Below are positions 12,140-24,734 of a DNA stretch of 64,000 nt, one piece after another; the first letter of the stretch is position 1; every line of letters begins with the position of its first letter. The stretch is taken from positions 561,465-625,464 of the forward strand of contig MNCI01003573.1 in assembly GCA_015680685.1 (NCBI GenBank), in the 5' to 3' direction. This DNA is from Gnetum montanum (taxonomy: Eukaryota; Streptophyta; Gnetopsida; Gnetales; Gnetaceae). A program made the translations under genes and the position numbers. The notes under the pieces are model-generated. The model saw only the letters and a program-made list of their open reading frames with translations. It made no database searches and was not told the origin of the DNA.

Positions 12140-13200
12140 TAGTAAGGCTTTAGATAAGAATGATTGACTAGATTAGCCAACTCATTCTCATCCATGTCTA
12201 CTATCCTGAAGCCTTCGCTGCCATAGGCCTTGGTGGCCAAGAAAGGCCTTCCCAGTTGACTGGGAATATGTCTACATGCTCATGGATAGCTTTGAGGACT
12301 AGGTCTCCTTTCTTTGATCTTATTCTTGTTCAAGTTATGGTGATATTTCAGCTTTTGCCTCTCCTAGTATCGCTTGATATGAGAAAGTGTTCGCACTTGT
12401 TGCTCTTCCATCAAGTCTAGATCCATGGTGCATAGCTCCTTATTCTATTCATCATTGATGAAGCTTGATAGGGCTACTTGGAGTGCTAGAAGCTACAATT
12501 CAACAAGTAAAACAACTTCAAAACCATAAACTATATATATATATAGGATTATATTAATTGCTATTTGAAAATTGGTTCAGTATGCCAAAAGTGCATGGAG
12601 AAGCTGCTCATGCCACTTGTGTTTGTTTATATTTAGCATCTTTTTTAGCAAGTTTATGATGGCCTTATTGCTCACTTTAACCTACCCATTAGCTTGAGGG
12701 TAATATGGTGATGAGAAGGAATGCTTAATGCCTAGGTCATGACAAACATTTTCATTTCTTGGCTACTAAATCATGGTCCATTATCTATGACTACAATCAT
12801 AGGTATACTAAAATAGGCTACTATGTTATCCAATATGAATTTATAGACTTGTTGAGAAGTTTTCTTCCTTGGAGGAATAACTTCAACTCACTTCATGAAT
12901 TATTGCCCGACGAAAGACTTAGGCATTATAGGCTTAATGATATCCAACTTCCACCATTGAAATGACCAAGTTATTTGAGTGGTGTGTAACGTAGTTGGCA
13001 ATACATGTATAAGGTTATTGTGCTAGTGATAGGTATCACAAATTTTGACCTTTTGTAAGTAGTTTCTTTCCATATAGGGCCAATAATAGCCTAACCAGCT
13101 AATCTTTGCAATCATGGCTCTAGGTCCTTTATGTACCTCACATACACCCTTGTGAACCTGCTCCAAGACTGTGTAGGCTTTATTTTTGCCAAATCATATT
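12140..13200 (-). pseudogene. Element A integrase
   Basis: On the minus strand the core shows LGYYWPYMERN (zinc-binding end), WKLDIIKPIMPKS (first catalytic Asp), VVIDNGP (second Asp) and a degraded HYPQANG*VKVSNKAI, where the catalytic glutamate of the usual QVEVSNKAI pattern is lysine. The C-terminus near 12250-12150 reads NWEG, then VDMDENELANLVNHSYLK in another frame. Many stops; inactive. Confidence 0.75.
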
Positions 13201-13329
13201 AACAATATTCCATCATAGGATCATCAACATAATGTGTTATCACCTACATACTATTTTGATCGTTTATGTACAATGTCCTTTTGAGCAATAGTTAGGTCTA
13301 GTGAAGCTTCACCATGCATAAGGTAAAAT

Positions 13330-13800
13330 GTGATATCATCATACCAATCCTTTGTAGGAGTAGTATGAACTATGTCTATGAATTTTTCTTCAATGTCTTA
13401 TGTGATGGGAAAAGCACAGTTCACAATTAAGGAGGGTAACTTGTTAAACACGTATGGTGTCACATTGAGGGCTAGCATTGCAATGGCATTGGCTATAGCA
13501 TTCTCATTTTAGGGTACATGTTGGATATCAATATTTATAAATTTTTGCATCAGTTTCCTTCCTAGGTCACAATAATATTACAAGTATTTGGCTTTACATG
13601 CATAAACCTTGGTTACTTGGTTAACCACAAGTTGTGAGTCATCTTTGATCATTAAGCATTTTACTCCTAGGTCATGAGCTACCATCGTTCCCCTAATCAA
13701 ACCCTCATACTTTGCTATCTTACTAGTACATGGGAATTCAAAATGATAGTCAAAGGATTGGATTTCACTAGATGGAAATGTTATAGACTATTAGTAGTTG
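13330..13800 (-). pseudogene. Element A RNase H (archaeal-type, Tat lineage)
   Basis: Minus-strand text IAKYEGLIRGTMVAHDLGVKC, with SQLVVNQVTKVYACKAKYL and HVP*NENAIANAIAML, matches the second RNase H domain that characterises Tat elements (EYEAL..G, GDSQLV..QV, N..AD..A). The motif Asp of 'NENAIADAIA' is Asn. Confidence 0.7.
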
Positions 13801-14990
13801 TGCTAACTCTTACTTAAGGTTTTTAAAGGCTTCTTGTCATTAAGTCGTTCACTCATAGTGATGCCTAGCAATGAACCTACAGATAAATTTTAATCTACAT
13901 TGCAGTCACTAATGCTCCTTAAGGTTAGTTGATATTGCCAATTTGGATATGACTTTAACCTTATCAAGATCAACACGTATCCCTACCTTAGATACTACAA
14001 AGCCAAGCATCTTACTAGTCTTGACACCAAAGACACACTTTTTTGTGTTAATCCTAAGCTCATATTTGAGGCATCATTTAAGTACAAGGTCAAGGTCATG
14101 ATCATGGTTATTACCCACTTTAGACTTAATAGCTATACCATCTATGTAATCCTTGAGCAAACCTAGTATACAGTCACTAAAGATATACATCATAGATCTT
14201 TAGTAGGTTGCTCATGTGTGCTTTAGGCCAAAGGGCATCATAGTGTAACAAAAGGCACCGCAAGGGGTCATAAAAGTCATTCTAAGTTGATGCTCTCGAT
14301 TAATCCTAATGTGGTTATATCCTAAAAACCCATCCATAAAGGATAATAAGGAATGTCTAGCCATAATATTGATAAGTTGATCAATACTAGGCAAAAGAAA
14401 ATTGTCTTTTATAGTTGCCTTGTTTATGTCTCATAAATTAATGCAAATGCATATACTTCCATTTTTCTTAGGGACTACCACTATGTTGAACATCCATTTT
14501 ACATAATCAATAGCTTGAATGAAACATACTTCGTATCATTTTTTGATTTCATCATGAACTGCCAAGGCCAAATTAGGTCTAATCTTATGAACCTTTTTCT
14601 TGACTAGTTTAATGCTAGGGTCAAGGATGATGTTATGTTGGACTAAACATGGATCTAGACTTGGCATGTCCTCACAAGATCAAGCAAAGATCTTAATATT
14701 ATCTTGGAGGACCTCGGTGATATCTTGAGCCTATTGAGGTTCTAATGAGGAAATTAATTTTATGGTTTTCTCCTCACCACTATGTGTCATGATAGGAACC
14801 TCAACTAGAGAGTCTTTCATATAGTTTCTAGATTCTAGGTTAAGGGTTTTGACTAGGTTTTTAGGACATTTTTGAGTTTTCTCTATAGAAGCTATATAAT
14901 TGACGAGACCCTTAGGCTCAAGATCAAGGCAATTAGGATCAATACATCATTCAACATCACTATGATGCCTACTTAGACTCAAAGGCACAC
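13800..14990 (-). pseudogene. Element A reverse transcriptase
   Basis: Minus-strand RT with DITEVLQDNIKIFA, HEIKK or DEIKK before FIQAIDYVKWMFNIVVVPKK, RDINKA-type text and the 60-codon open stretch 14394-14212 (SIDQLI, SFMDGFLGYNHI, MPFGLKH). The catalytic box is YIDGIAIKS, so YIDD has become YIDG. The FMDGxxGYN and MPFGLKxA wording is Tat/Ogre-like. Confidence 0.85.
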
Positions 14991-15062
14991 TGATTTTCTC
15001 CCAGGTTCTCATACTTCAGTCCTTCATGTCAACCATAAGCACATTAAGTGACACCTAGGTAG

Positions 15063-15156
15063 GAATGAGTAAATAATGTACAAAAAATATATAATATCTT
15101 AGTAACTAAGAATGAGTAAATAATGTACAAAAAATATATAATATCTTATTAACTAT
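15063..15156. repeat. 47-bp tandem duplication
   Basis: GAATGAGTAAATAATG... is repeated at 15063-15109 and 15110-15156 with two mismatches near the end. It lies at the left edge of block c. Confidence 0.85.
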
Positions 15157-15699
15157 GTAAACACATTCTATTTCAAGATTAAACAAGATGCAAATAAGGT
15201 CAACCAAGGCTAGAAGAGATATGTAAAGGCAAATAAGTCAAAACAAAGGTCACAAAAGGTCAAATAGAGGTCAATCAAGGTTAGAAAAAGCTAAAGCATA
15301 AAGATATTATGAAAAAAAAGGTCTAACATGGTTAATTAAGGCTAAATGGTTTGCCAATTTTAGGCCTTAGCAAGCCATGATTACATGGTATCAAATGATG
15401 GTGATTAAGCCCCATCACCTAACATCAAAGGCTAAACAAAGGTTAATAGAGGCCACAATAGAGAGAATAAGGAAAATATGATGAAATTGGGGTTATGTAG
15501 AAGCTACATGAGGTTAACTAATGATAATAAGGTCAACAATGCATAAAAAGATCAAGATAAGTTGAAACATCATGAAACAAGGTCAAATCAATTAAGGTGT
15601 GAAACATATGGTCAAACATGATCAATATTGGTTAAATAAGGTTATATTTTGCCAATTTTAGGCCTTAGTGGGCCATGGTAAGGGGCTACAAAGTTGATG

Positions 15700-17900
15700 G
15701 ATGCGTTTGGGCACATATTAAGGTTGTTTTGAGGCTATTTTAAATTAAAAATAAGGTTTTTTTTGGTACCCATGCTAGACCCACGCTAAAGCTATGCTAG
15801 CCACTGTAGGTAGGGTGATCCCTAGTGTGGATAGGATATGCATGTGATTTTATAGATTAATTTTGATTATTTTTTGACTCCCAATTACTTGTATGATTAG
15901 TGTAATGGGCTGGGAAAGAAAATTGGCTAATTCTGGCATTGGTTTGGACCTCTAGAAGTCACTATTGAAGCATGGAACTACCACCCACATTGGAGCATTG
16001 TTGGCCAACTTGGCCCTAATGTGGCTACCAAGGAAAACTAAATTTATGACATCCAAAGGATAAAAATTGGTGTTTTATGGACTTCATAGGGTAGCATAGA
16101 GTCATTATGGTTAAAATTTATCATTTTAGAGGTAAGAACTTGCAATGAAAGTGGGTTTTAAGGTCTTACCCCCTAAAGCCACCCTGGCCAACATGGATGG
16201 AGGGGCCTCAGCATGGATAGCCTAGTCTAGATGATTACAAGGTGCCAACATGGATGGAGGGGCCTCAGCATGGATAGCCTAGTCTAGATGATTACAAGGT
16301 CAAAAAAAGATGAAATTGTAGTTGAATCTAGGTTTTTTTCAATTGTATGCTTGCATAGTTAAGTTTTAAGGCCATTTGATGAGTGTTATACTATTAAAAT
16401 CTCATTACATACCTCACCCAAGTTGAGGTCATGTTAGCCAACATCGCTTTAGTACCCCTTAGTGTGGAGACTTGTACGTTTAGGTTATTTGATGGTTTCA
16501 AAGGTAAGTTGATTAGGTGTTCAAGCTTCTAGGGTTACTAGCAATGATTTTTAAGGTTTAGGCTTAAAACTAACCATGTTTGATGGTCATTTGGGTTGTG
16601 ATATGGTTATAACCCCCTTAGCCATGTTGAGCAAAATTACTCCAGCATGGGTGAGGGGGTTTGATGAGTTTTTATAATTGAAACAAGGCTAACTAGTTGT
16701 CAATTTAAGGTTTTGGGATTCTAGGCATTACTACACTAAGTTTTAGGCTTTTGGGCATGTCAAAGCATTGCCAAAAGTGGTAAAGAACATTACCCAACTA
16801 GCCAGTGTGGCTTTGGCATCACCCAACATGGCTACCTTGGCATATTGAGTTCTAGTGGGTTCTAACATCAACTCAACCAGGAATTCAAGATCCTAGGGTT
16901 TTAGATGTTGATGGCCAAGATTTCACATCCAAATTAACAATTTTGAAGATCTTTTTATATTTTTTGCATGCATCCCCCCTTGAGCCATGCTAGCCAACAT
17001 GGCTCCAAGATGGATGGAGAGGGGCTAATAGCTTTTTACCATTTTTGGCCTATTTTCTAACATTTAATGGCTCTTGGTAGGCTCTAGCAAGGTCTTAAGG
17101 TCATATGGATGGGTTTTTAGATTATTTTAGATTATTAATTAGGATTTATAGGCCACCCCCTAGGGTGCCCATGCTGGACCCACACTAGCTAGCATGGGTG
17201 AGGGGTTACCCAATGTGGGGAAGGTGGTTGGCATGAAATTTGACCTATTTTTAGTCTATTTTTGGCTACCAAGGGTTACAAAGAGTTGTTAATGTCAAAA
17301 TATGTCGACTAGGAGGTTAATTTTAGTATTTTGTGATTACACCCCACCCAACCATGCTAGGGCCACACTAGTCAAGATGGATGGGGTGCTCCCTAGCATT
17401 GTTCCAATAAATTTCAAGGTGTTGGCCACTCTTGGTTGAATTGGATAGAGTTTTGGAGTTGTCGAGGGCTTCTAATGGGGTTTCAGGCTTTATTAGTTCA
17501 TTTTGGATTCAAATTAAGGTTGGGTTGGTACTTGTAGATGTCATACCCACTTGGGAAATGTGTGGATGAACCCTTGCTCAGCATTTTTTAACCAAAGTGG
17601 TAAGTTTCATGAAAGGTTCTAGCCTCTGTTAGGGCTTAATGCTTGCTAGTGTCAAGCTCTAGTTGCTAAATATCACAAGGTGTGTATAGTTCTTCTTATT
17701 TTGAGCATGAAAGGTTACGATCCATGTTGAATCCACGTTGCCCAATGTGGGTGAGGGGGGTATGAGGTTAAAAAAGGTTGTTTAAGGTTTAAAGGTGGCC
17801 GAACCCTAACATAGTTGGTTTTTGTAGGCTTTAAGCTCCATTACTTGGGAGGTGGCTAATGGGGCCCATCCAAATTCAAATTTTGATTCAGTTTGGAAAC
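15700..17900. repeat. Diverged ~190-bp periodic array
   Basis: A phrase of the type CCC(C)TAGCCATGCTAGCCAACATGG(G/A)TGAGGGG recurs near 15771, 15968, 16170, 16400, 16611, 16795, 16975, 17155, 17341, 17545 and 17720, steps of about 175-230 bp. Spacers are rich in TTTTGGG and AAGGTTTTAGG. Eleven units can be counted. Related wording occurs in Element A LTRs (near 4940-5060 and 39080-39240). Confidence 0.6.
16187..16300. repeat. Perfect 57-bp tandem duplication
   Basis: GCCAACATGGATGGAGGGGC... to ...GATTACAAGGT at 16187-16243 is repeated exactly at 16244-16300. It sits inside the ~190-bp array and is a recent slippage or unequal-exchange event. Confidence 0.93.
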
Positions 17901-18231
17901 TCCCACCATTCAATCATTGTTAGAACTTTTTCCCCTTTGAACTATCGGTGCACCATGAGTTCCGTGCATGAATTTGGCAATGGAAATTTTAAAGGGGATT
18001 CCTAGGTTAAATATTAGTTACTATTATTATTATTTTGTAAAAAATCACTTGCACAAATCATTCTTCTCCCTAGAAGCACACCAGTTTAAAGCTCTGGTAA
18101 ATATTTTTTTAGCACAAGCCCCATCAATCCCCAACATTGTTGATCAAGGTTCCACTAAGAATAGCTCTACCACCAAGATTTTTGAAGATTCCAGAGGTTT
18201 CTAAAGGTTTTTCCACATTGCTATCCATCAC

Positions 18232-21200
18232 CATGAGGAGGAAAGCTAGCACCAACAAGAACCCTATCCTAGAGGATGCTGATGTAGTAGCCAAGGACCT
18301 CTCCCATCTACCATAGCTCATTAGTGGATGAGGATCTACTACAATCACCCCCAGGTGCAAAATTCTTGGCCTTTGTATATACTTTTTGAGTGTTTTTGTT
18401 GTTTTCCTAATCTAAAAATTGGACCTTTTTTGCTAACCTAAATTGTTGTAGTGGTTAAAGTTAATTTGAGAACATCCTATGATATTTTAGGGTAGGATTT
18501 ATGTGTTTTTAGTATTTCTTCGGCATTTATATTTGGTTTTGTATAGGTTATAAATTTTGATTTTAGTTAATTTCAAGCCATTTTTGTTATTTTTCTTTAA
18601 AAAGCAACACCACTACTGTATTTTATATTAAGAAAATGGTTAGGAATTTTTGCTTTTTGAGGCCATAAGATTATAATTTGTTTTCAAATGGTTGGAAAAA
18701 TGGTTAAAAAACTATATTCTAGCTCATAGATAATTCTCTATCAATTTTTCTTTCAGCTAGTTCATAGTGGTTTTCTAATTTTCTACCATTTTTTATGGTA
18801 ACTTTGTAATATTTTTGTGTAAAAGTGGCTACAAATTCTACATTTTAAGGGTATGGATTTGTATTTTAAGGTTTAAGGTTTCAAATGGCTATGCCTTCAT
18901 GAAATGTGGACTTATCAGTTAATTCTATGTGAATTTTTTCATTAGCTGATGTAGGTGTAATTCCATGTCATTTTTTAGTTTTTCATGTTATTTCATGATT
19001 TTTTCCTATAGAAATAGCTAAAATTTTTTGTGTTTTTAAGTTATAGGTTTTTGGATCTTAGTTTAATATTTCAAATAGTCCTAAAATCACTAAATTTTGG
19101 TTTTTGGTTGATCTTTTATGATTTTTACAGTGAACTTGCATGAAACAATGTTTTTTACTATAGTAGTTTTACCCTTGTGAAGATGGACAACATTGGTACA
19201 TTGGATGGTTTTTCCTATCAATGTCCCATGTTCTTAGAGATAGTTGGAGATGTTAGGAATAATTTAAGGTTGGTTTTATTGATGTTAAAAAAATTTTAGT
19301 ATTTTTTATTAGTGATTTCCTATGGTTGTTTCCTAGAGTTTTGGTGTGGTTGTGTAAATTTTGGCTAAATATTCTTAAAGTTTTGCATAGTGTTTTGAGA
19401 GTTTTTAAAGTTTGGGATGATAATGTCAATGTCATTGTAATTGAGTTATCATGTTTAAGGTTTTCTAGGCTATTTGAATGTTGATTTTGAATTATTATAG
19501 GATTTTGAACTAACATTCCTAGAGTTTTTACTATGGCTAGTTTCACCATTAACTAGGGTGTTTAGTAAGATTCTTTTGAAATTCAAATCAATGTGTGATT
19601 TTTGTACTTAATTTTTGTTATGATTATTCCTAGTTTTTTTTTTCATTCTAAGTGTTAAAAATGTGGTCTTAATAGTGTGTGTTGTTTCCATGTAGGGCCT
19701 TCCTTAAGCCCATCTTGGTGGTGGTTGAGTTGGTGGGGATACTTTGCTACATCCACCAGCCCAAACCCAGCACCCCACTTGCTAACATGGTTCTAGAGTA
19801 GGGTTCTTTGTGGTTCCAACTTGGGATTCTTAGCCTACCTCTTCCAAAATTTCAATGTGATGATGTGGTCACACTTGATTACTTACACGGTTAGTACCAT
19901 TATGGAGACCTTATGGCCTCAATCCTTCAACTTAATCATCAAGTTCATAGTTGATGATCGGTGTTGGATAGTAGAGGTACAAGGGGGACCCATCAACTAT
20001 CCCAAATTTGGAACATGCTAGATTTTTCCCAATATAATGCTAACAATACCTTGATGGTGACAAACTGGGCCCACACACTATTTCAAAATCCTCCTAGTAC
20101 AATGTACTATTTGGAGGGGTAAGTATAGTTATGATTTCTGGTCATATTTTTATTTATTCAGTTTACTTATTCTTCCTTAGCTTATTCATATCTTGCAAGT
20201 ACAAGGTTAGTAACCAAGGTTTGATTAAGAATGATCAAACCTTGCTGGTGGCTCAAACCATAGTGGGTGTATTTACCAAAAGCCTAATAATTAGGACTAT
20301 AGTGGTTGATTAATTAAAGGGTGATTTTGATAAATACATTGACATCTTCACTCCAACCTTCCAGAGATGCATAGTAACTGAGATAGCTCATAGTTGGTGG
20401 ATGACTCCTAAACGCATTGTAGAAGAGGGCACCACCATCAGGACCTTCACACAACCCTCATCAAGTAAGTAGAAGAAAAATAGGAATGTTTTGGTTTATT
20501 TTCTTTGTTATGTTATACTAGCACTTTCATGGCTATTTGGTTTTAGGCTATTTTGGATTTAAGTGTTTTTCATGGTTTTAGTTGATTATTCTTGTAATAT
20601 TTTGGTTTTAAGCAATGTGCCTATGCCTAAGCTAATTGGTCATTTTTGTTGTTGCCTTGTAAGGGCTTCCACCCCCTCTAACATCACCTTGGTTATTTCA
20701 AGATGTCCCAAGGAAATTCTCATCCTAAAATAGGATGAGGTGGAATTGGCATAGTGTTGGTTGACTGAAAGGGCACCTAGAAACATTCAAGCAAACATTG
20801 CTCATGCAAGTTTACTTAAACTTTTTATGGCACCTAGCTCAACCATCCCTACTACTGAGATGGTGAACATTATTAACTCCTTTAATGAAGAAGTCAAGAA
20901 GTTCATCAACAAGGTTCACAACATGTCGATCATCTTGCCCATCAATGAGGCTAACTTCTATAACCTCATTGGTGCTCCCACTGAATGGATGAGGATATAC
21001 ACCGAACTAACAAAGGAGGTGGGCCATCAAGAGGAGGTGGAGTCATGGTCAAGTGCTTGTCATGGCAATTCTAGGTTGGCTCTAAAAGATTTCTAGGAAC
21101 CTAAAGTAAGGAAATCCTATCCCTTATTAAGATCCCATGCCTTTCCAAAGCTACTGTCATAGAAGAAGATAATCATCATTTCCCATGAATGGACCATGAT

Positions 21201-23330
21201 GAAGATCATAATGAAAGGTGCTCAATTTAACTGGGTTGCTCACTTAGCCTCTATGTTATGGGACAAAATCCTGAAACTCCAAGAGGATCTCATCACAATA
21301 TGCCACCAGCATTATACATTCCCTGTTGCATATTTTAGGAGATTCACAAATTTCTAAGCCTTGGATAAAGCATATTTATCCAACCATGCAAGCCTAGAAC
21401 CCATCGGAGGGCATTGGGGAATCGCTATCTATTAGTAGTAAGGGAGTTAGTGATAGGTGTTGTGCTTCCCCTAATAGCATGGGTATTGAGCCTCATGTTG
21501 AGCATGCCAACACTAAGGGGGCCAATGAACTACTTGCTAAAGCTAATGGGGTAGCTAGGAAAAAGTTAAAGTGGCCCATGGTTGAAGAAGCAGAACCAAC
21601 CATCGAGTAGCCTTCCAAGAGGAGGCTTACACTTAAGTTTGGCTGAAGACATCAGGTGGTTATCAGTATATTTTTAATTTTGGTTTTATGCTTAAGCTAT
21701 TCTATGTTTTAATTTTTAAGGTTTTCAAGTTGTGTGGTTATTTGATCTTAGTTGTTTTAACATTTTTGGTTTATTTTTCTTGTAAACAAGAGGTAAGAAC
21801 TGGCGACCCAAGCCACAGTAGCAAAGGAGGAATAGGGACACATGAAGAAGGAATTCCTATAATAGCATGAGGATGAGGGGTTGGGCAACATTGCATTGGA
21901 TAACCTAGATGCCTTATTTGGTGAACCATTTCCAAGTAAACCCCTAGTTGTCATCTTGGATGAGGATTTAGGTATGAAAATACTTTGGTGTTATTTGTTA
22001 TATCTTGTTATTTTTATGTTTAGGTTTCATTCTAACCATTAGTCGATTGTTATACTTTTTGTAGCTACAAAGCTCCAAGGATATGCTTCTACTCCTATGT
22101 TTTACATGAAACCATGGGTAGAGGTTCCAAACAAGGTGAAATTCATGCATGATGTAGATAAGGATATAATCAATCAGTTACAACAAATTGCTCTCAAATT
22201 TGATAAGAACTTTATTTCATTTCACTTTAATTATTTTATATAGGTTTTTATAAATATATTGGTTTTATGTTTTCATTATGGCCATTATTGTTGTATATTA
22301 TGCTTACGTGTATATTTCATGGTCATGTTGCTTATAATACCTAAGGTTGTGTGGTACTCCAACCATGATATGGAGATAGAATCCTTACCTAGTCTCCCTC
22401 CTAAAGCTGAAAATGTTCCATGACTGTTGTATGAAAGTGCAATTGATCTTGCAATTTCATGTGCAAAGACTTTGTGAAAATTTCAATGGTCAAATGAATC
22501 CCTATGGGAGAAAGTCATGGCCTTAAAGAAGAAGAATAGGAGGTAGGCTTAGGTGATCAATGATCTACAAGATCATAAGGCTTTTGTGGAAGCCCAAGTG
22601 GCTAACACAAAGTCATTTTAAACTAAGGAGATCACATGGGCCCACTACTAGAACATCATCCATGAAAAAGTTTCCCTTGCAAGAGAGATGGCGGAGCAGC
22701 AACTACAAATGAACTTGATTTTCCATAAGGCTAAAGAGTGGAAGTATTATTATGCCTAGGTCCTTGAGTGGGAATGGGCATAAAATTACCACAAAAAGAA
22801 GTATAAGGCTAAACTTGAGTCTTATCTTAAGTAGTTGAAAGAGGAGACTACTGAATGGCATGAGTTGGAGCTGTTCATAAAGGGAATTCAAGCCAAAAGT
22901 TCCTTCAAATTATTTGGAGACACTCTCACTATGGTTGATCCCCTACTCCTCAAATCTCAGCTACCATAGGTGAGGTATCTACTACTACAGCATCAACAGA
23001 GTTGCCTACATGGACAGAGGTTGATGAGAGTAACATCCTCATGGGCATTAATCTTGAAGATGTGGATTGGGCCCACATGATGGAAGAACAAACCCTCCAT
23101 CATTTGGAGGTTGGCCTTAAGCATCTTCCCCTAGAATATATCATGCCAAAGTCCCCTCAAGTTTGTTTTGTTGTTTGGTTTTTTCATGTTCTATTTTTCT
23201 TAAGTTATTGGCTTGATTTTATAGTATGTTGCTTACTAATTAGTCTTATGGTATTATGGCATAGGCACTAGGTGATACCAGTGGCCTTAGTGGTGAGGAT
23301 GGAAATGACCGTCTACCTCCTACAAATGCC
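18232..23330 (+). pseudogene. Block c ORF remnants, split by intron-like gaps, C-terminal coiled coil
   Basis: I do not recognise the protein. Readable pieces in order: MRRKASTNKNPILEDADVVA (18232), VTNWAHTLFQNPPSTMYY (20060-20115) followed by GGGGTAAGTA, DKYIDIFTPTFQRC and WWMTPKRIVEEGTTIRTF (20335-20455) ending TCAAGTAAGTAG, the open stretch 20761-21096 (NMSIILPINEANFYNLIGAP), EWTMMKIIMKGAQFNWVAHL (21190-21240), a basic segment to 21640, and a charged coiled-coil-like part (22480-22910). GTAAGT donors and TTTTGTAG or GGCATAG acceptors flank several pieces. The overall plan (globular part then coiled coil) resembles the ORF in block b. Confidence 0.4.
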
Positions 23331-23699
23331 TCCTAGCACCACCAGCTACCTATTCTTAGTTATTCTTATTGATGACTTTTGACTTTGATGTTGTTATGAC
23401 CAGTGTTTAACTAGTGATTTAGTTGTGGATGGTTTGTTGTTTTATGATGTATTGTTCAAACTTTTTCCACACCATGTGGCTATGGCTAGTATGTTTTAGA
23501 TGTTCTAGTTATTATCTTCAAGTTTTGGTCTTAGTTATATCATTATAGCATTATGGTTTTATTCTTGTTATATGATTTTATGTTACAATTATGATACAAG
23601 GCTACATTGGCTAACTCACATAGTTATAATGTGATAAAAAGGTAAAACTGGCTAGGCAATAAGGTTGTAAACTGAATCATAAATAAGTTATGATGTTAT

Positions 23700-23910
23700 A
23701 CTAGTTTTAGGCCATGGTGGGCCATGCAGTATTTGCTAGTTTTAGGCCCTGGTAGTCCATGTAGTATTTGCCAGTTTAAGACCATGGTGGGCCATGTGAT
23801 ATTTTCCAGTTTAAGGCCATGGTAGGCCATGTGGTATTTGCCAATTTAAGGCCATAGCAAGCTATGCAGTATTTTCCAATTTAAGGCCATAGTGGGTCAT
23901 AGGATTTTGT
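23700..23910. repeat. 35-bp minisatellite, six units
   Basis: Units of the form TTTGCCAGTTTAAGGCCATGGTGGGCCATG plus about five bases are repeated six times with a few changes each. Each unit contains the near-palindrome GGCCATGGTGGGCCATG. Probably part of the right terminal repeat of block c. Confidence 0.85.
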
Positions 23911-24190
23911 GAAGGAAAATGTATTTTTTGACTATTTTATGTTTTAAAATTTTTTTTGGATTTTTTCTAGTTTTAAAGTTTTTATGATGTTTTTATATTT
24001 AACATACCAAAAGGGAAAATTCCTTTAAAGTAAAAATGCAAACAAAAGTGAATTTTAGGCTAAATGAAAATTGAAATTTTAACATAAAGTAAAAAAAAAT
24101 GGTACATTTGAGTAATGTGTAAACTAGACTATAGGTAAAAATAGCTACATAGCTATAAGTGCATAGGGAAAGAAGATCAAGGGTACACAT

Positions 24191-24676
24191 CATTTGTGCA
24201 AATGTTTCCTAATATTTGAAATATTCGAAAATGTATACAATCTATTTTGCACAAGCTTGTATTCCTCATCCCCTTCTCTAATGATGTTAAAGTAAAGCTC
24301 TTCCCATAGCATATCCCTAGGTTCATCATCATTGGTTTTGGCCTCTTCCACTCTATCAGGCTTCTTGACTTTATGGCTAGGAGTTTCTTCTTGAAACTCT
24401 ACTTTGGACCCTTATTCTATGTCTATGTTGTTGATTACTAGGGGAACCACACTATCACCATGAGTGCTTATGTCACCTTCCTCATAAGATAGGTGAATTT
24501 CTTTATGGATGAATGAGGACATGGCTCCTAATTGAGCTAGCCAAGGCCTCCCCATGATAAGGTTGAATCTTGGTGTTTTCTCCACCACCAAGAAGTTAGT
24601 TGTTGTGGGAAATTTCTCCCTTGTCACAAAGTCTAAAGAGATAGATCCCTTGACAACAACTCATGATCCATTAAAG
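24191..24676 (-). pseudogene. Element A protease region (C-terminal part)
   Basis: The minus strand reads VKGSISLDFVTREKFP, then LVVEKTPRFNLIMGRPWLA, then HKEIHLSYEEGD and VEEAKTNDDEPRD. The LIMGRPWL motif is the C-terminal hallmark of Ty3/gypsy retropepsins. The active-site DSG/DTG segment is missing and was probably lost where block d inserted. An acidic linker leads towards RT. Confidence 0.75.
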
Positions 24677-24734
24677 GATCTTTATTCGAGCAAATATTGT
24701 ACCTGAGCTGACAATATTTGCTCGAATAAAGATC
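24677..24734. repeat. Perfect 24-bp inverted repeat, 10-bp loop
   Basis: Left arm 24677-24700 (GATCTTTATTCGAGCAAATA then TTGT), loop ACCTGAGCTG, right arm 24711-24734. Both arms come from the same R-region segment present once in the 5' LTR near 34935-34970. It is therefore an inverted duplication made at the truncation point, not an ancestral hairpin. Confidence 0.93.

Larger units (their letters stand above)
15063..24190 (+). mobile_element. Block c: plus-oriented repeat-rich insertion separating Element A protease and RT
   Basis: Element A coding sequence stops at about 15062 on the RT side and resumes at about 24191 on the protease side, so the 9.1 kb between is inserted. Its right end reads ACACATCA. 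Both end regions share a TTTGCCA.TTTTAGGCC..GGGCCATG unit (single copies near 15350 and 15648, six tandem copies at 23700), suggesting diverged terminal repeats. The interior has a ~190-bp periodic array and a plus-strand ORF. No pol domains are visible, so it resembles a large non-autonomous derivative. I could not find a target duplication. Confidence 0.5.

Noticed and set aside
19253-19549. 98-codon minus ORF rich in Leu/Thr/Lys
   Set aside because: Low-complexity T-rich plus-strand text between exon-like pieces; no recognisable motif.
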